Shown piece after piece: positions 47,993-57,087 of a stretch of 64,000 nt of DNA (position 1 is its first letter; every line of letters starts with the position of its first letter). The DNA is from Loktanella sp. S4079. GTDB lineage: Bacteria; Pseudomonadota; Alphaproteobacteria; Rhodobacterales; Rhodobacteraceae. The position numbers and the translations under genes were made by a program. The stretch is taken from assembly GCF_000967725.1 (NCBI RefSeq), contig NZ_JXYE01000003.1:124001-188000 (forward strand), written 5' to 3'. The notes under the pieces were generated by a model. That model saw only the letters and a list, made by a program, of their open reading frames with translations. It was not told where the DNA came from and did no database searches.

Positions 47993-48967
47993 CTAAGTAG
48001 TCATCATTTGCGCGACATCAAGCATTCGGCAGGAAAAACCCCATTCGTTGTCATACCAACCGAATATGCGCACGAGCCCACCTTGGGTGACGCGCGTCTC
48101 GGGTAGCGACACAATCAGACTTTCTGGCCGCGCGCGAAGATCAGAGGAAACCAATGGCTTGTCTGTCCAACCAATGACACCAGATTGCTGGCGCAGCAGT
48201 TCGTGCACCTCGGCCAAGGACACCGGGCGATCCAGTGTCACGGTTAGATCAACGGCAGAGACAGAGGCAACAGGCACACGTACGGCTGCGGCTTCTATTC
48301 GACCTGCGATGTCCGGCAGAACCTGATTCAGCAATCGCTGCGCAGAGGTCGTCGTCGGCACCATCGACAATCCAGCGGCGCGGCTGCGCAACATGTCCCC
48401 GCGCGGGGCATCAATCGTCGGCTGGCTACCTGTGTAGCAGTGGATCGTCGTCATCCATCCGGTCTGCAAACCCCAGCTATCATCTACCAAACGCACCAAA
48501 GGCGCCAAAGCATTCGTCGTGCATGAGGCATTCGATACAATTGACTGATCCGCAAGCAAGTGATCATTTGCGCCCAATACAACGGTCAAGTCCGCCGCAT
48601 CTGAAGGGCCCGAAATCAACACGCGCTTTGCGCCGGCGGTTAGCCCTCTTTCGGCCACATCGCGCTGGTTTGCCTTGCCAGTACATTCGAGCACCAAGTC
48701 GACACCAGTCAGATCAACGTTGCGCAGGTCATCAGTTTGGCTAAATGGAATCATACGACGATCCAGCAGCAAACCACCGTCAACGTGCTCGGCCTGACCG
48801 GGATAGGGGCCAAACACGCTATCGTATGCAAACAGATGCGCACAGAGATCGGGCGCCGCAATATCGTTTACACCGACGATCTCAATATCCTTCCACGCCC
48901 CAGACGCCCACGCCCGCAACATCGTGCGACCGATTCGACCAAAGCCATTGATAAATACTCGGACCAT
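47993..48967 (-). CDS. gap: Glyceraldehyde-3-phosphate dehydrogenase, type I
   Basis: 324-residue NAD(P)-dependent dehydrogenase. The nucleotide loop is INGFGRIGRTML. The catalytic residues sit at the canonical C149 (SNASCTTN) and H176 (TIHCYTGSQ). The usual CTTNC is CTTNA here, as in several paralogues and erythrose-4-phosphate dehydrogenases, so it may be a second, specialised GAPDH rather than the glycolytic one. AAGGGG precedes ATG 48967. It is a single-gene unit. Confidence 0.9.
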   Translation of the reverse strand: MVRVFINGFGRIGRTMLRAWASGAWKDIEIVGVNDIAAPDLCAHLFAYDSVFGPYPGQAEHVDGGLLLDRRMIPFSQTDDLRNVDLTGVDLVLECTGKANQRDVAERGLTAGAKRVLISGPSDAADLTVVLGANDHLLADQSIVSNASCTTNALAPLVRLVDDSWGLQTGWMTTIHCYTGSQPTIDAPRGDMLRSRAAGLSMVPTTTSAQRLLNQVLPDIAGRIEAAAVRVPVASVSAVDLTVTLDRPVSLAEVHELLRQQSGVIGWTDKPLVSSDLRARPESLIVSLPETRVTQGGLVRIFGWYDNEWGFSCRMLDVAQMMTT

Positions 48968-49432
48968 GGAGCTGCCCCTTTTGGCGATTTGCGATGTTGA
49001 TCACTTGATATTCGGGCTGTAAACCACGTTCCAGTGCCAATTTTTTAGCGTTGCACGTGAAATTTCAAAGAGAATCGGTGTGCCATTTATCGCCAAATTC
49101 CCCGTTTATCTGCCCGAAGTGAAGCGTAGAGGCATCACATCGGTGCAAATTGAGTATCATTCTAAGGAAAAGGACTATTTTTTTGCCAAGGCTCTGGCTT
49201 TCGGCATATTTCTAGAGGAAAAGCACCGATTATCAGTGAAAATAGGCACGATTAGGCGGAAAATCGCTCGTGACTGTTTCTTACCATGGTGGCAATCCAA
49301 CGATTTATCGGGGATTACGAACCACTAAACGACAAGTTGGCGTCACTTTTTGGCCTAATTTGGATGAGACTAGACGTTATTAGGCAGGCGGTTGTTCCGT
49401 CTCGCCGCTGAAGTTTGAGAGCTGGATGTAGG
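48968..49432. promoter_or_regulatory. 465-bp AT-rich leader region between gap and the kinase gene
   Basis: Divergent gap, clearly more AT-rich than the flanking genes (two 60-base rows counted by eye gave 25 and 24 G+C). It is unusually long for this compact window. I see an 82-codon open frame (49080-49328) without homology or a ribosome-binding site, which I do not call. Short repeated words are TAGGCACGA (49249 region) and a reverse AAATTAGGC at 49353-49361. It likely holds the promoter of the kinase-dynamin cluster. Confidence 0.45.
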
Positions 49433-51640
49433 ATGGCCGAAGCGCAAGTGAAAGAAAACGCGGACGATAAAGACAGCTTTGTTGATGAGCTAAAGCCCGG
49501 CACAAAGTTGATGCACGGTCAGTACACGATCGAAAGCTTCCTGAATGCGGGCGGCTTTGGGATCACATATCTCGCCAAAGATAGCCTTGACCGTAAGATC
49601 GTTATCAAAGAGTGCTTCCCCGGCGCATTCTGCCGTCGTAGCCGCTATGTCGTGCAAGCCCGTTCGCGCGCGCACCAGAATGAGCTGAAGTCTATTGTAC
49701 GCCTGTTCGTTCAAGAGGCGCGCAGCCTTGCAAAGCTGAACCACCCAAATATCGTTGGTGTTCACCAAGTTTTCGAAGACAATGAAACCGCCTACATGGC
49801 GCTGGACTTTGTTGAAGGTCGCGATCTGCTAGATACGATCGAAGATCCATCGAACAACCTGACGCCTGCGCAGATCAAAAAGATCCTCAAAGAGGTACTG
49901 GGCGCCGTCGGCTTTATCCACGACCAAGGCATCCTGCACCGCGATATTTCGCCAGACAACATTCTGATCAATCAAGACTACCATCCTGTCCTGATCGACT
50001 TTGGTGCAGCCCGTGAAGAAGCGACAAAGCAAAGCCGTGTCCTATCCGCGCTACGCGTTGTTAAGGACGGCTATTCGCCACAAGAATTCTACATTGCCGG
50101 GTCAGAACAAAGCCCGAGCAGTGACCTCTATGCGTTGGCAGCGTCATTCTATCACCTGATCGAAAACGACGTGCCGCCAAATAGTCAGGCGCGCTTGGCG
50201 GCTATCGCTTCTGGCGACGCCGATCCCTACGAAAAACTCGAGGGACGTTACCCTGATTTTGATGATGCATTCCTCGCAGCAATCGACAAAGCGCTTGCCG
50301 TACTTCCCAAAGATCGTTTGCAATCTGCCAAAGAGTGGATTGAAGCCATGGAAGGCAACACGAGCAACGTTACACCATTGAACGTGACAAGCACCGCCGC
50401 CCCTGCGGCAGCGGCAGCCGCACCAGCCGAGAAAAAATCCAAACTGCCTTTGCTGTTGGGTTCGGTTGCCGTTCTGGGCTTGCTCGGCGGCGGCGCATAT
50501 TTTGCGACGTCGGGCGGCGGTGACGTAGCTGAGACACCAGCGCCAGCTCAAGAAGCAACATCAGAAGCCGAAGCACCAACCACAACCGTCACAGAGGCAC
50601 CTGCTGAACCAGCACCAGTCGCCGAACCGGTTGCAACAGAGCAAGAGACAGCGACCGAGGTCGAAACCGCGACCGAAACAGAAACCGCACCAGAGGCACC
50701 TGCCCCAATTGTGGTCGAAGAACCTACAATCGCACCTGTTATTGTCGAGGATACGCCGGTCGAAGCACCCGTGCTTGAGGAAACGCCAACGTTGCGCCCA
50801 TCAACGCGCCCTGAGAGCGTTGAGCAAGCTGCAATTCCTGAGCCAGAGCCCACACCAGAGCCGCTTCCGGAACCTGTCGCGACGCCACAGACAAATGTGA
50901 CAGATCCAGAAGTCGACACAGCATTCCCTGATCAGTCGGGTAACCGTCCGGTTACAGATACTGAAACGGCTGACGTCGCCCTGCCAGCGACACCTGACAC
51001 GGTCGACACAATCGGTACAGGCCTTGAGGTCGCGATCGATGCTGTCGTTCCAGGCAACGAAATCGTGCCAACTTCGGTCGCAACAGCGTGGAAAGTAGAA
51101 CTTCCATTCTCTGCTTCCGATGAAAGCTCTGATGAGATTGCGGAAGTCGCGCTGATCTCACCTGTGTGGGTAAAGCCAGGCCTTGAAATCACCAGCGTAA
51201 ATGGTGTCGAGGTTGATGCAATTTCTGAAATCTCAAGTGCTGTGAGCACATTCATTGACCCGCAAAACGCCCCTTCAAACATCGACGTGACATTCGGCAC
51301 CCGCGATAGCGCGACCGGTGAAACAGCAGAGCACGTTTGGGGACTACCTGTTGTACGCGAAATTACTTTGAACAACGGTGTGCGTTTTGAAAGTACAGTT
51401 GCGAGTGACGCATGGCGGACGGTTGTTGCCGATATGCCCACCAATCTTGCTGGAGGTCTGCAAGCAGGCGATGTTGTGGTATCATACATCCCAACCGCCG
51501 AAAATATCACCAACCACGACTCATTGTTGAACGTGTTCAACCGGGAAATGGAAAATGGTGTTGAGCAGTTTATGTTCGCAGTTCAACGTGATGGCAGCAT
51601 GTGGGTTGCTTCACTGATCTATTCAGGCGCTGAAAACTAA
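49433..51640 (+). CDS. Transmembrane Ser/Thr protein kinase with extracytoplasmic PDZ-like region
   Basis: 735 residues. Kinase domain at about 31-310: Gly-rich loop NAGGFGITY (38-46), Lys59 in IVIKE, catalytic loop HRDISPDN (169-176) and DFG (189-191). The catalytic-loop Lys of HRDxKPxN is Ser here. A Thr/Ala linker leads to one membrane helix (about 337-357), then a 140-residue Glu/Pro/Thr-rich stalk. The C-terminal 200 residues have PDZ-like parts: WVKPGLEITSVNGVEVDAIS and LAGGLQAGDVVVSYIP. The kinase should be cytosolic and the sensor periplasmic. ATG 49433 is chosen over TTG 49415. First gene of the cluster; FHA and PP2C partners follow. Confidence 0.92.
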   Translation: MAEAQVKENADDKDSFVDELKPGTKLMHGQYTIESFLNAGGFGITYLAKDSLDRKIVIKECFPGAFCRRSRYVVQARSRAHQNELKSIVRLFVQEARSLAKLNHPNIVGVHQVFEDNETAYMALDFVEGRDLLDTIEDPSNNLTPAQIKKILKEVLGAVGFIHDQGILHRDISPDNILINQDYHPVLIDFGAAREEATKQSRVLSALRVVKDGYSPQEFYIAGSEQSPSSDLYALAASFYHLIENDVPPNSQARLAAIASGDADPYEKLEGRYPDFDDAFLAAIDKALAVLPKDRLQSAKEWIEAMEGNTSNVTPLNVTSTAAPAAAAAAPAEKKSKLPLLLGSVAVLGLLGGGAYFATSGGGDVAETPAPAQEATSEAEAPTTTVTEAPAEPAPVAEPVATEQETATEVETATETETAPEAPAPIVVEEPTIAPVIVEDTPVEAPVLEETPTLRPSTRPESVEQAAIPEPEPTPEPLPEPVATPQTNVTDPEVDTAFPDQSGNRPVTDTETADVALPATPDTVDTIGTGLEVAIDAVVPGNEIVPTSVATAWKVELPFSASDESSDEIAEVALISPVWVKPGLEITSVNGVEVDAISEISSAVSTFIDPQNAPSNIDVTFGTRDSATGETAEHVWGLPVVREITLNNGVRFESTVASDAWRTVVADMPTNLAGGLQAGDVVVSYIPTAENITNHDSLLNVFNREMENGVEQFMFAVQRDGSMWVASLIYSGAEN

Positions 51641-51694
51641 TCCGTGCGTCGGCCGTCGGGGGCCACGACACGACGACAATTGGAAGGTAGAGAA

Positions 51695-52507
51695 ATGAAA
51701 TTCATTCGTAATCTCATTGGGAAAAAGCGGCGCGACGAAACCCCACGCCGTCCTGCAGGCGTTGATCCGCTTGAACAATCATACCGTGATACAGTCGGTT
51801 CCATTACTGCAGACGAAGCAGGTGAAGCCGCGGTCTCTGATATTCTTTCTTCGGTAAACACCAAGGTATCGCCAACTGCTGAAAAACCAGCAGCCGAACC
51901 AGAAAACATCTGGGATGTGCCGGAAAACACGGCGTCTGATGGCCTGCCAGAAACCGCGCCAGAACTGCCGAGTGCGGCACCGGCGGCTGCATCTGCCGCC
52001 GCCTCGCGCTCACCAGCGCGCGCACGCCGCACAAAAACACGCCTCATTGGTTTTGAAAAATCAGACGGCGATGTTGTTGATCTGTTTAACGATGCACCAA
52101 AGGCAGCCGCGCCAACCGCACAGCGTGCGAAATTCCCTGTGGGTTGGATTGTCGTCGCCGAAGGCCCCGGTCGCGGAGAGAGCTTTGCCCTGATGGCAGG
52201 CATGTCCCCTATCGGACGCGGCGAAGATCAAGCAGTGCAACTCGACTTTGGTGACAACTCGATTTCGCGGTCAAACCACGCTGCAATCGTTTACGACAAC
52301 GAAACCAAAGAATTCCTACTTGGTCATGGCGGTAAGTCAAACATTGTTCGCTTGAACGATAAGCCCCTGATCAGCAACGAATCTCTGAAATCAGGAGACG
52401 TCATTCGGCTAGGCGAAACAGTTCTGCGCTTTGTTGCGCTATGCGACAAGTCGTTCAACTGGACCGACGGCGATTCTGGGGAGGACGAAGATGTGGCGAT
52501 CGCCTGA
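51695..52507 (+). CDS. FHA-domain protein
   Basis: 270 residues. A basic N-terminus (MKFIRNLIGKKRRDETPRR) is followed by an Ala/Pro/Glu-rich linker with several Thr/Ser that could be kinase targets. A canonical phosphothreonine-binding FHA domain lies at about 150-255: SPIGRGEDQ (GR), SISRSNHAAIVYD (Ser and His) and VRLNDKPL (Asn). GGAAGG lies upstream of ATG 51695. Its end overlaps the PP2C start by 17 bp. It probably reads the phosphorylation state set by its kinase and phosphatase neighbours. Confidence 0.9.
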   Translation: MKFIRNLIGKKRRDETPRRPAGVDPLEQSYRDTVGSITADEAGEAAVSDILSSVNTKVSPTAEKPAAEPENIWDVPENTASDGLPETAPELPSAAPAAASAAASRSPARARRTKTRLIGFEKSDGDVVDLFNDAPKAAAPTAQRAKFPVGWIVVAEGPGRGESFALMAGMSPIGRGEDQAVQLDFGDNSISRSNHAAIVYDNETKEFLLGHGGKSNIVRLNDKPLISNESLKSGDVIRLGETVLRFVALCDKSFNWTDGDSGEDEDVAIA

Positions 52508-53504
52508 ACCTCGTTTTGACGTCGCTTCGGCGATCTGTCAGGGCGGACGAGACTACCAAGAAGACGCCATTGTCACGGATTTCCCCTTTGGGGCGGATAG
52601 TGGCGTCGTGGTACTTGCCGACGGCATGGGCGGCCATGCCGCTGGTGATGTAGCCAGCAAAATCGTTGTTACAGAAGTATTTAGCGAACTAAAATTTCAA
52701 AGCGCAAATTTTGCAGATTTTGAAAGCGAGATCCCTCAATATCTGACCGCCGCTGCGGTCAATGCCAACAATGTCGTGCGTGAACACGTTCAAGAGCACC
52801 CCGAGACACGCGGAATGGGCGCGACCCTTGTGTCCCTTGTTCTGATCGAAAACCGGATGTTCTGGATGTCGATTGGTGATTCACCGCTGTATCACTTCCG
52901 CAATGGAAAGCTGCAGCAACTGAACGAAGATCACTCTATGGCGCCTCAAATTGACTTTATGGTGCAATCTGGACTGCTCGACCCCGAGGCTGGTAAAAAC
53001 CACCCGGATCGCAATTGCCTGACATCTGTGATCCTGGGCGACCGCGTGGCCAAATCGGACTGCCCAAAAACACCGTTTGAATTGCAGGTCGGTGATATCG
53101 TCGTCGTTTCCAGCGACGGTCTGCAGTATCTGGAAGAGCCGCAAATCCAGAAGATCCTCCACCGCTATCGTCGCCGCAAAAGCGCCGAGATCGCAGGATA
53201 TCTGCTGGAAGCCATCGAAGACTTGGCCGACCCGGATCAGGACAATGTTTCGTTTTCAGTCATCAAACTGAACCACAACAAGCCTGTGATCCGTGCAATC
53301 CGCGCCAAGCCAGTTGGACATGTCGAGACACATGCATCTACGATCACCCGTGTTGTTGACCCAACCGAGGTGGATAAAGTTGCGGCAAAAGATGCCAAAC
53401 CAGTGATCAAAGAGGTCAAGCCAGTCAGCAAGGTCGAAGATCACCCAAATCAGGAGGTTGATGAGGCAGCGCCTCAGGCTAAAGTGGCCGCCGGAGGCAA
53501 ATAA
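52491..53504 (+). CDS. PP2C-family Ser/Thr protein phosphatase
   Basis: 337 residues. The metal-dependent phosphatase core is complete: D21 and ED in GRDYQEDAI, DGMGGH (44-49), MGATLVSLVL, IGDSPLYHFRNG, SSDG (D209) and QDNVSF (D251, N252). The C-terminal 75 residues are a Lys/Val/Pro-rich tail with no domain. GGAGG precedes ATG 52491, which lies inside the FHA gene. Its stop overlaps the next start (TAATG). It should reverse the kinase in the same transcript. Confidence 0.93.
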   Translation: MWRSPEPRFDVASAICQGGRDYQEDAIVTDFPFGADSGVVVLADGMGGHAAGDVASKIVVTEVFSELKFQSANFADFESEIPQYLTAAAVNANNVVREHVQEHPETRGMGATLVSLVLIENRMFWMSIGDSPLYHFRNGKLQQLNEDHSMAPQIDFMVQSGLLDPEAGKNHPDRNCLTSVILGDRVAKSDCPKTPFELQVGDIVVVSSDGLQYLEEPQIQKILHRYRRRKSAEIAGYLLEAIEDLADPDQDNVSFSVIKLNHNKPVIRAIRAKPVGHVETHASTITRVVDPTEVDKVAAKDAKPVIKEVKPVSKVEDHPNQEVDEAAPQAKVAAGGK

Positions 53505-54841
53505 TGTCGAATCAAAATCTGAGCACACGTGTTCAAGAAGAACTCAAGCAGGCTGTCGAAAGCGGCCTGCTTCCTATTGCGGTAAAGCGCCGCGCACAGC
53601 AAATCCTCGGGCGACTTAGTCAACCCGTAAGGGTCGGGCTTCTTGGAATGCCCGACGCTGGAAAATCCAAGATTCTCAACTTGCTGGTCGGTGCGGATGT
53701 CATTCCAGATGGCGTCGAATTGCCAACCATTCAATTGACATATGGCGACACGCCTCAAGCCATCCTGACGCTTGAGGATGATGATAAGCTGACGCTCGAC
53801 ACTGCCGATTTCGCCGAAATTACATCCCATAAGCCAATCTTTATTGACCTACGGATGCCGCTCGCTGCGCTCAAGAAAATTTCTGTGCTTGAGGTGAACT
53901 CACCCGCTGATCCAGATGCCCTGTACACAGCCAGCCAATGGGCTGCAAAGCGTTGCGATGTAGCGATGTGGTGCACCAAGGGGTTCCTGCCTGCTGAACA
54001 AAACATCTGGGCACATATGCCGGACCTGATCAAGGATCACGGCTTTCTCATGTTGACCCATGCGGACAAGATCATTGCAGCCGGCAAGCTGGATATCGCA
54101 ATGACGGCTGTGCGCAAAGCGGCCGGAGACGACTTTAACCATGTGCTCCCGATCGCGACAAACGAGGCACTTGCCTCACGCAAACCAGACGGCACCGTTA
54201 ATAAGGACTTAATGCGCTCAAGTGGCGGACTTGCGCTTATTGCAGCCGTTCTCAAGCAAGTTGATCAAGGGCGTCAATCGGCGGTGGATCGGGGCGATAT
54301 TTTGCTCCATCAAAACGCTGACATTATCAGTGGCAAGGTAAAAGCCGTTGATGATCAAGAGGTTAAAAAAGAGACCGAGACCACCGACACCGCAGCCACT
54401 ACCGTTACACTATCTGTGGTTCACAATGACACCGTTTCCGAAAAGGAAACAAGCAAACTGGTATCTCGCACGATCATTGGTGATGACGAGACACCAGAAG
54501 TAGTGACGCTGCAGCCTAGCACCCGCAATACCTACGAAACCGCGCTTGGCTATATCGCAGAGCGCAGCCAAGAGTTACTAGAAATGTCTGAGGTAGCTGG
54601 CGAAGACGCGCCCGCACAGTTGATCGCAGCAACTGCAGAGCACGTTCAATGGATTTGCGACTATCTTAATGAAAACGGTGATGATTCTGATCAGGCGCTT
54701 GTTCGTGCGAGAGAGACGGCATTTGATGCAGCTGACCTTGCGCAGCTGATGCAGATGGAAAAGAACGACAACGCTGTGATCGAAGCGCTAAGTCTATTGT
54801 TGCAAATCAAGCACGAGCTGCAGGCTGATCTGGCAGCTTAA
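53504..54841 (+). CDS. Dynamin/Era-like G-domain protein with degenerate G3 motif
   Basis: 445 residues. The P-loop GMPDAGKSK (48-56) follows VRVGLLG, and a base-recognition motif LTHADK (T185-D188) is present. In the place of DxxG there is LEVNSPADP (E130-P137), so the nucleotide switch is altered. Residues about 280-340 are an acidic, Thr-rich low-complexity linker; the last 100 residues are helical. The start overlaps the phosphatase stop by TAATG. I do not know this family by name; GTP binding is inferred from G1 and G4. Confidence 0.78.
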   Translation: MSNQNLSTRVQEELKQAVESGLLPIAVKRRAQQILGRLSQPVRVGLLGMPDAGKSKILNLLVGADVIPDGVELPTIQLTYGDTPQAILTLEDDDKLTLDTADFAEITSHKPIFIDLRMPLAALKKISVLEVNSPADPDALYTASQWAAKRCDVAMWCTKGFLPAEQNIWAHMPDLIKDHGFLMLTHADKIIAAGKLDIAMTAVRKAAGDDFNHVLPIATNEALASRKPDGTVNKDLMRSSGGLALIAAVLKQVDQGRQSAVDRGDILLHQNADIISGKVKAVDDQEVKKETETTDTAATTVTLSVVHNDTVSEKETSKLVSRTIIGDDETPEVVTLQPSTRNTYETALGYIAERSQELLEMSEVAGEDAPAQLIAATAEHVQWICDYLNENGDDSDQALVRARETAFDAADLAQLMQMEKNDNAVIEALSLLLQIKHELQADLAA

Positions 54842-55002
54842 CCTTGGGCAACACTTGTTAATCGCGACAGATCGGTGCCTTAATTATGCTGCACTCATCT
54901 GTTTCCGTTTTAGCAATAAAACAATGATAGCGTCGTGATTTGGCGAAGCGGCTATCACCTGATATGGATGGTAGCCAATAAGACTATTGAGGACGGACAC
55001 GA
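54842..55002 (+). promoter_or_regulatory. Internal gap with an inverted repeat before the dynamin-like gene
   Basis: 161 bases, the longest gap inside the cluster. TGATAGC (54925-54931) and GCTATCA (54951-54957) form a 7-bp inverted repeat with an inner TCG/CGA pairing. This could be an operator or a processing hairpin that sets apart the kinase half from the dynamin half. Confidence 0.4.
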
Positions 55003-57087
55003 ATGAAGATGGAAGAGCTGACAAAAGGGGATGGATACAAAGTCCCGGCAGCACACCACCCGTTCATGCGACTTGGCTTGGAAAAGCTGGAAACGTTTCA
55101 TGACGAAGTCGTTGATCTGGAAGCGACGCTAGCTGACGTTGTCAAGCTAGGCGGCGCTGATGCGGAAAAGAAATCTACGCGACTTATCAAACAGTTGCGT
55201 GCCTTCGAACCAAGCATCACAATGATTGGCCAGATCAAATCGGGGAAAACATCTCTTGTGAACGCGATGGTCGGTCGGCCAAATTTGTTGCCTGCGGATG
55301 TGAACCCGTGGACCTCTGTTGTGACCTCTTTGCACCTCAATGCTCCGCTTCCCAAAGACGCGCCAACCGCGACTTTTCAGTTCTTTAGCCAGGGCGAATG
55401 GGACCATCTCATCGAAAACGGTGGCCGAATCGGTGAGCTATCCAGCCGCGCAGGAGCTGATGAAGAGCTGGAAAAAGTGCGCGAACAGATCGCAGAAATG
55501 CGCGACAAGACCAAAGCGCGCCTCGGTCGCAAGTTCGAATTGCTTTTGGGCCAAAAACATAACTACGCCGACCTGACTGATGATCTGGTGCAGCGATATG
55601 TTTGTATGGGCGACGATTTCGAAGACCTCGACGAAGAGGACCAACAGGGTCGTTTTGCCGACATCACAAAGTCGGCAGATCTCTATCTCGAGGCAAAGGC
55701 GATTCCGATGCCCCTGTGCGTGCGCGACACGCCGGGTGTGAACGATACCTTTATGATGCGCGAACAGATCACGATCAACGCGCTACGCGATAGTCGCATC
55801 TGCGTTGTCGTCCTTTCTGCGCATCAGGCGCTTAGCTCAATGGATATGGGTCTGATCCGCCTGATCGCCAACGTCAAATCGCGCGAAGTCATCATCTTTG
55901 TGAATCGTATCGACGAGCTGTCGAATCCGGCTGAACAGGTTCCGGAAATTCGCGACAGTATCTTGCAAACGCTTAAGGATCATAACGGCCCTGAAAACCC
56001 AGAGTTGATTTTCGGTAGCGCCTATTGGGCAAATATCGCGCTCGGTGAAACGCTTGACGATATCGTTGCCGAAAGCGCCGAAGCGATGTTCAACTGGGCC
56101 GAAGCATCGCTCAGCGCGGATACCGCCGGAATGGAGATCAACGAATTGGTCTGGCATCTGTCTGGCGTGCCGCAGCTATACAGCGCGCTGTCCGATCGCA
56201 TTGTCGAAGGACCCGGCGCGGAAATCTTGTCTGCATCGCGCAAACGTGCGCTCAACCTTGTTGGTGGTGTGCGCGCCTCTAGCTCGATGGTTTCCATGCG
56301 GCTCGAGGGTGACAGCGTCGATGTGATGCCGCACGATCAACTTGTGACCCACCTTGATAAACTCGAGGCGGACAACCTGAAATTCCTGCATGACCGCATG
56401 GATATCGTGTTCCAACAGTTTGGATCGCGAGTTGACCAATCGCATAAACGTTTCTTGGACCGTGCGCTGGAATCGCTGCTACAGCACCTCGAAAACAACG
56501 GTGAAGAACAGGTTTGGCAATACAGCCCCGATGGTTTGCGGATGTTGCTGCGGACCAGTTATCAGGTGATGCGCCGCAATGTAGCCTCGACATGTGATCA
56601 GGTGTTTGCTGCGGCCTCTGCCGATCTTGCCGAAACGTATCGGACCGCCTTTGGCGTTGCCGTCGAGAATTTCTCGATCACTCCGCCTGCTGCACCGGAA
56701 ATTCCCGCGCCCGTGTCACTGGGTCAAACCATTGCGCTTGATCTGCAAACATCGTGGTGGAAAGGCTGGTGGAAACGCCGCAAAGGATACCGTGCATTCG
56801 CAAGTGGGTTCTATGATCTGATCGAAGCCGAAACCGCCCCCATCGTGGACGAACTCAAGGTTCGGCAGGCCGAAGAAATCCGCAAAATGGTCGAGGTCGA
56901 ATTGCGTGAATTCTTGGCCGAACAGCGGGGCTTCCTGACAGACATCAGTGAAAAGTCGAACCTAAGTAAAGACGATCTGAAAGACATCTTTGGGATTACA
57001 GCGCAGCAAGAGCGCGAAGAACTGTTTGACTATATCTTCGAAGAACTGAGTGACAGCGCGCCTGCCGAAACAGAAGGGGCAGCTTAA
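55003..57087 (+). CDS. Bacterial dynamin-like protein
   Basis: 694 residues. The GTPase domain has G1 GQIKSGKTS (76-84), a G2 Thr within NPWTSVVTSL, G3 DTPGVND (242-248) and G4 NRID (301-304). Long helical regions of the dynamin middle/stalk type follow. A striking aromatic-basic segment, WWKGWWKRRKG (about 583-593), could be the membrane-inserting paddle. Acidic C-terminus. Expected role: GTP-driven membrane binding, bending or repair at the inner membrane. The next gene starts at its stop codon (TTAATG). Confidence 0.9.
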   Translation: MKMEELTKGDGYKVPAAHHPFMRLGLEKLETFHDEVVDLEATLADVVKLGGADAEKKSTRLIKQLRAFEPSITMIGQIKSGKTSLVNAMVGRPNLLPADVNPWTSVVTSLHLNAPLPKDAPTATFQFFSQGEWDHLIENGGRIGELSSRAGADEELEKVREQIAEMRDKTKARLGRKFELLLGQKHNYADLTDDLVQRYVCMGDDFEDLDEEDQQGRFADITKSADLYLEAKAIPMPLCVRDTPGVNDTFMMREQITINALRDSRICVVVLSAHQALSSMDMGLIRLIANVKSREVIIFVNRIDELSNPAEQVPEIRDSILQTLKDHNGPENPELIFGSAYWANIALGETLDDIVAESAEAMFNWAEASLSADTAGMEINELVWHLSGVPQLYSALSDRIVEGPGAEILSASRKRALNLVGGVRASSSMVSMRLEGDSVDVMPHDQLVTHLDKLEADNLKFLHDRMDIVFQQFGSRVDQSHKRFLDRALESLLQHLENNGEEQVWQYSPDGLRMLLRTSYQVMRRNVASTCDQVFAAASADLAETYRTAFGVAVENFSITPPAAPEIPAPVSLGQTIALDLQTSWWKGWWKRRKGYRAFASGFYDLIEAETAPIVDELKVRQAEEIRKMVEVELREFLAEQRGFLTDISEKSNLSKDDLKDIFGITAQQEREELFDYIFEELSDSAPAETEGAA

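Noticed and set aside
49080..49328. 82-codon + strand open frame before the kinase gene
   Set aside because: Lies in AT-rich sequence, has a GTG start without a ribosome-binding site, and the product shows no recognisable domain.
49433..53504. Idea that the kinase-FHA-phosphatase trio belongs to a type VI secretion locus
   Set aside because: No Tss, Hcp, VgrG or ClpV gene is present on either side; the neighbours are dynamin-like GTPases and urea transporter genes.
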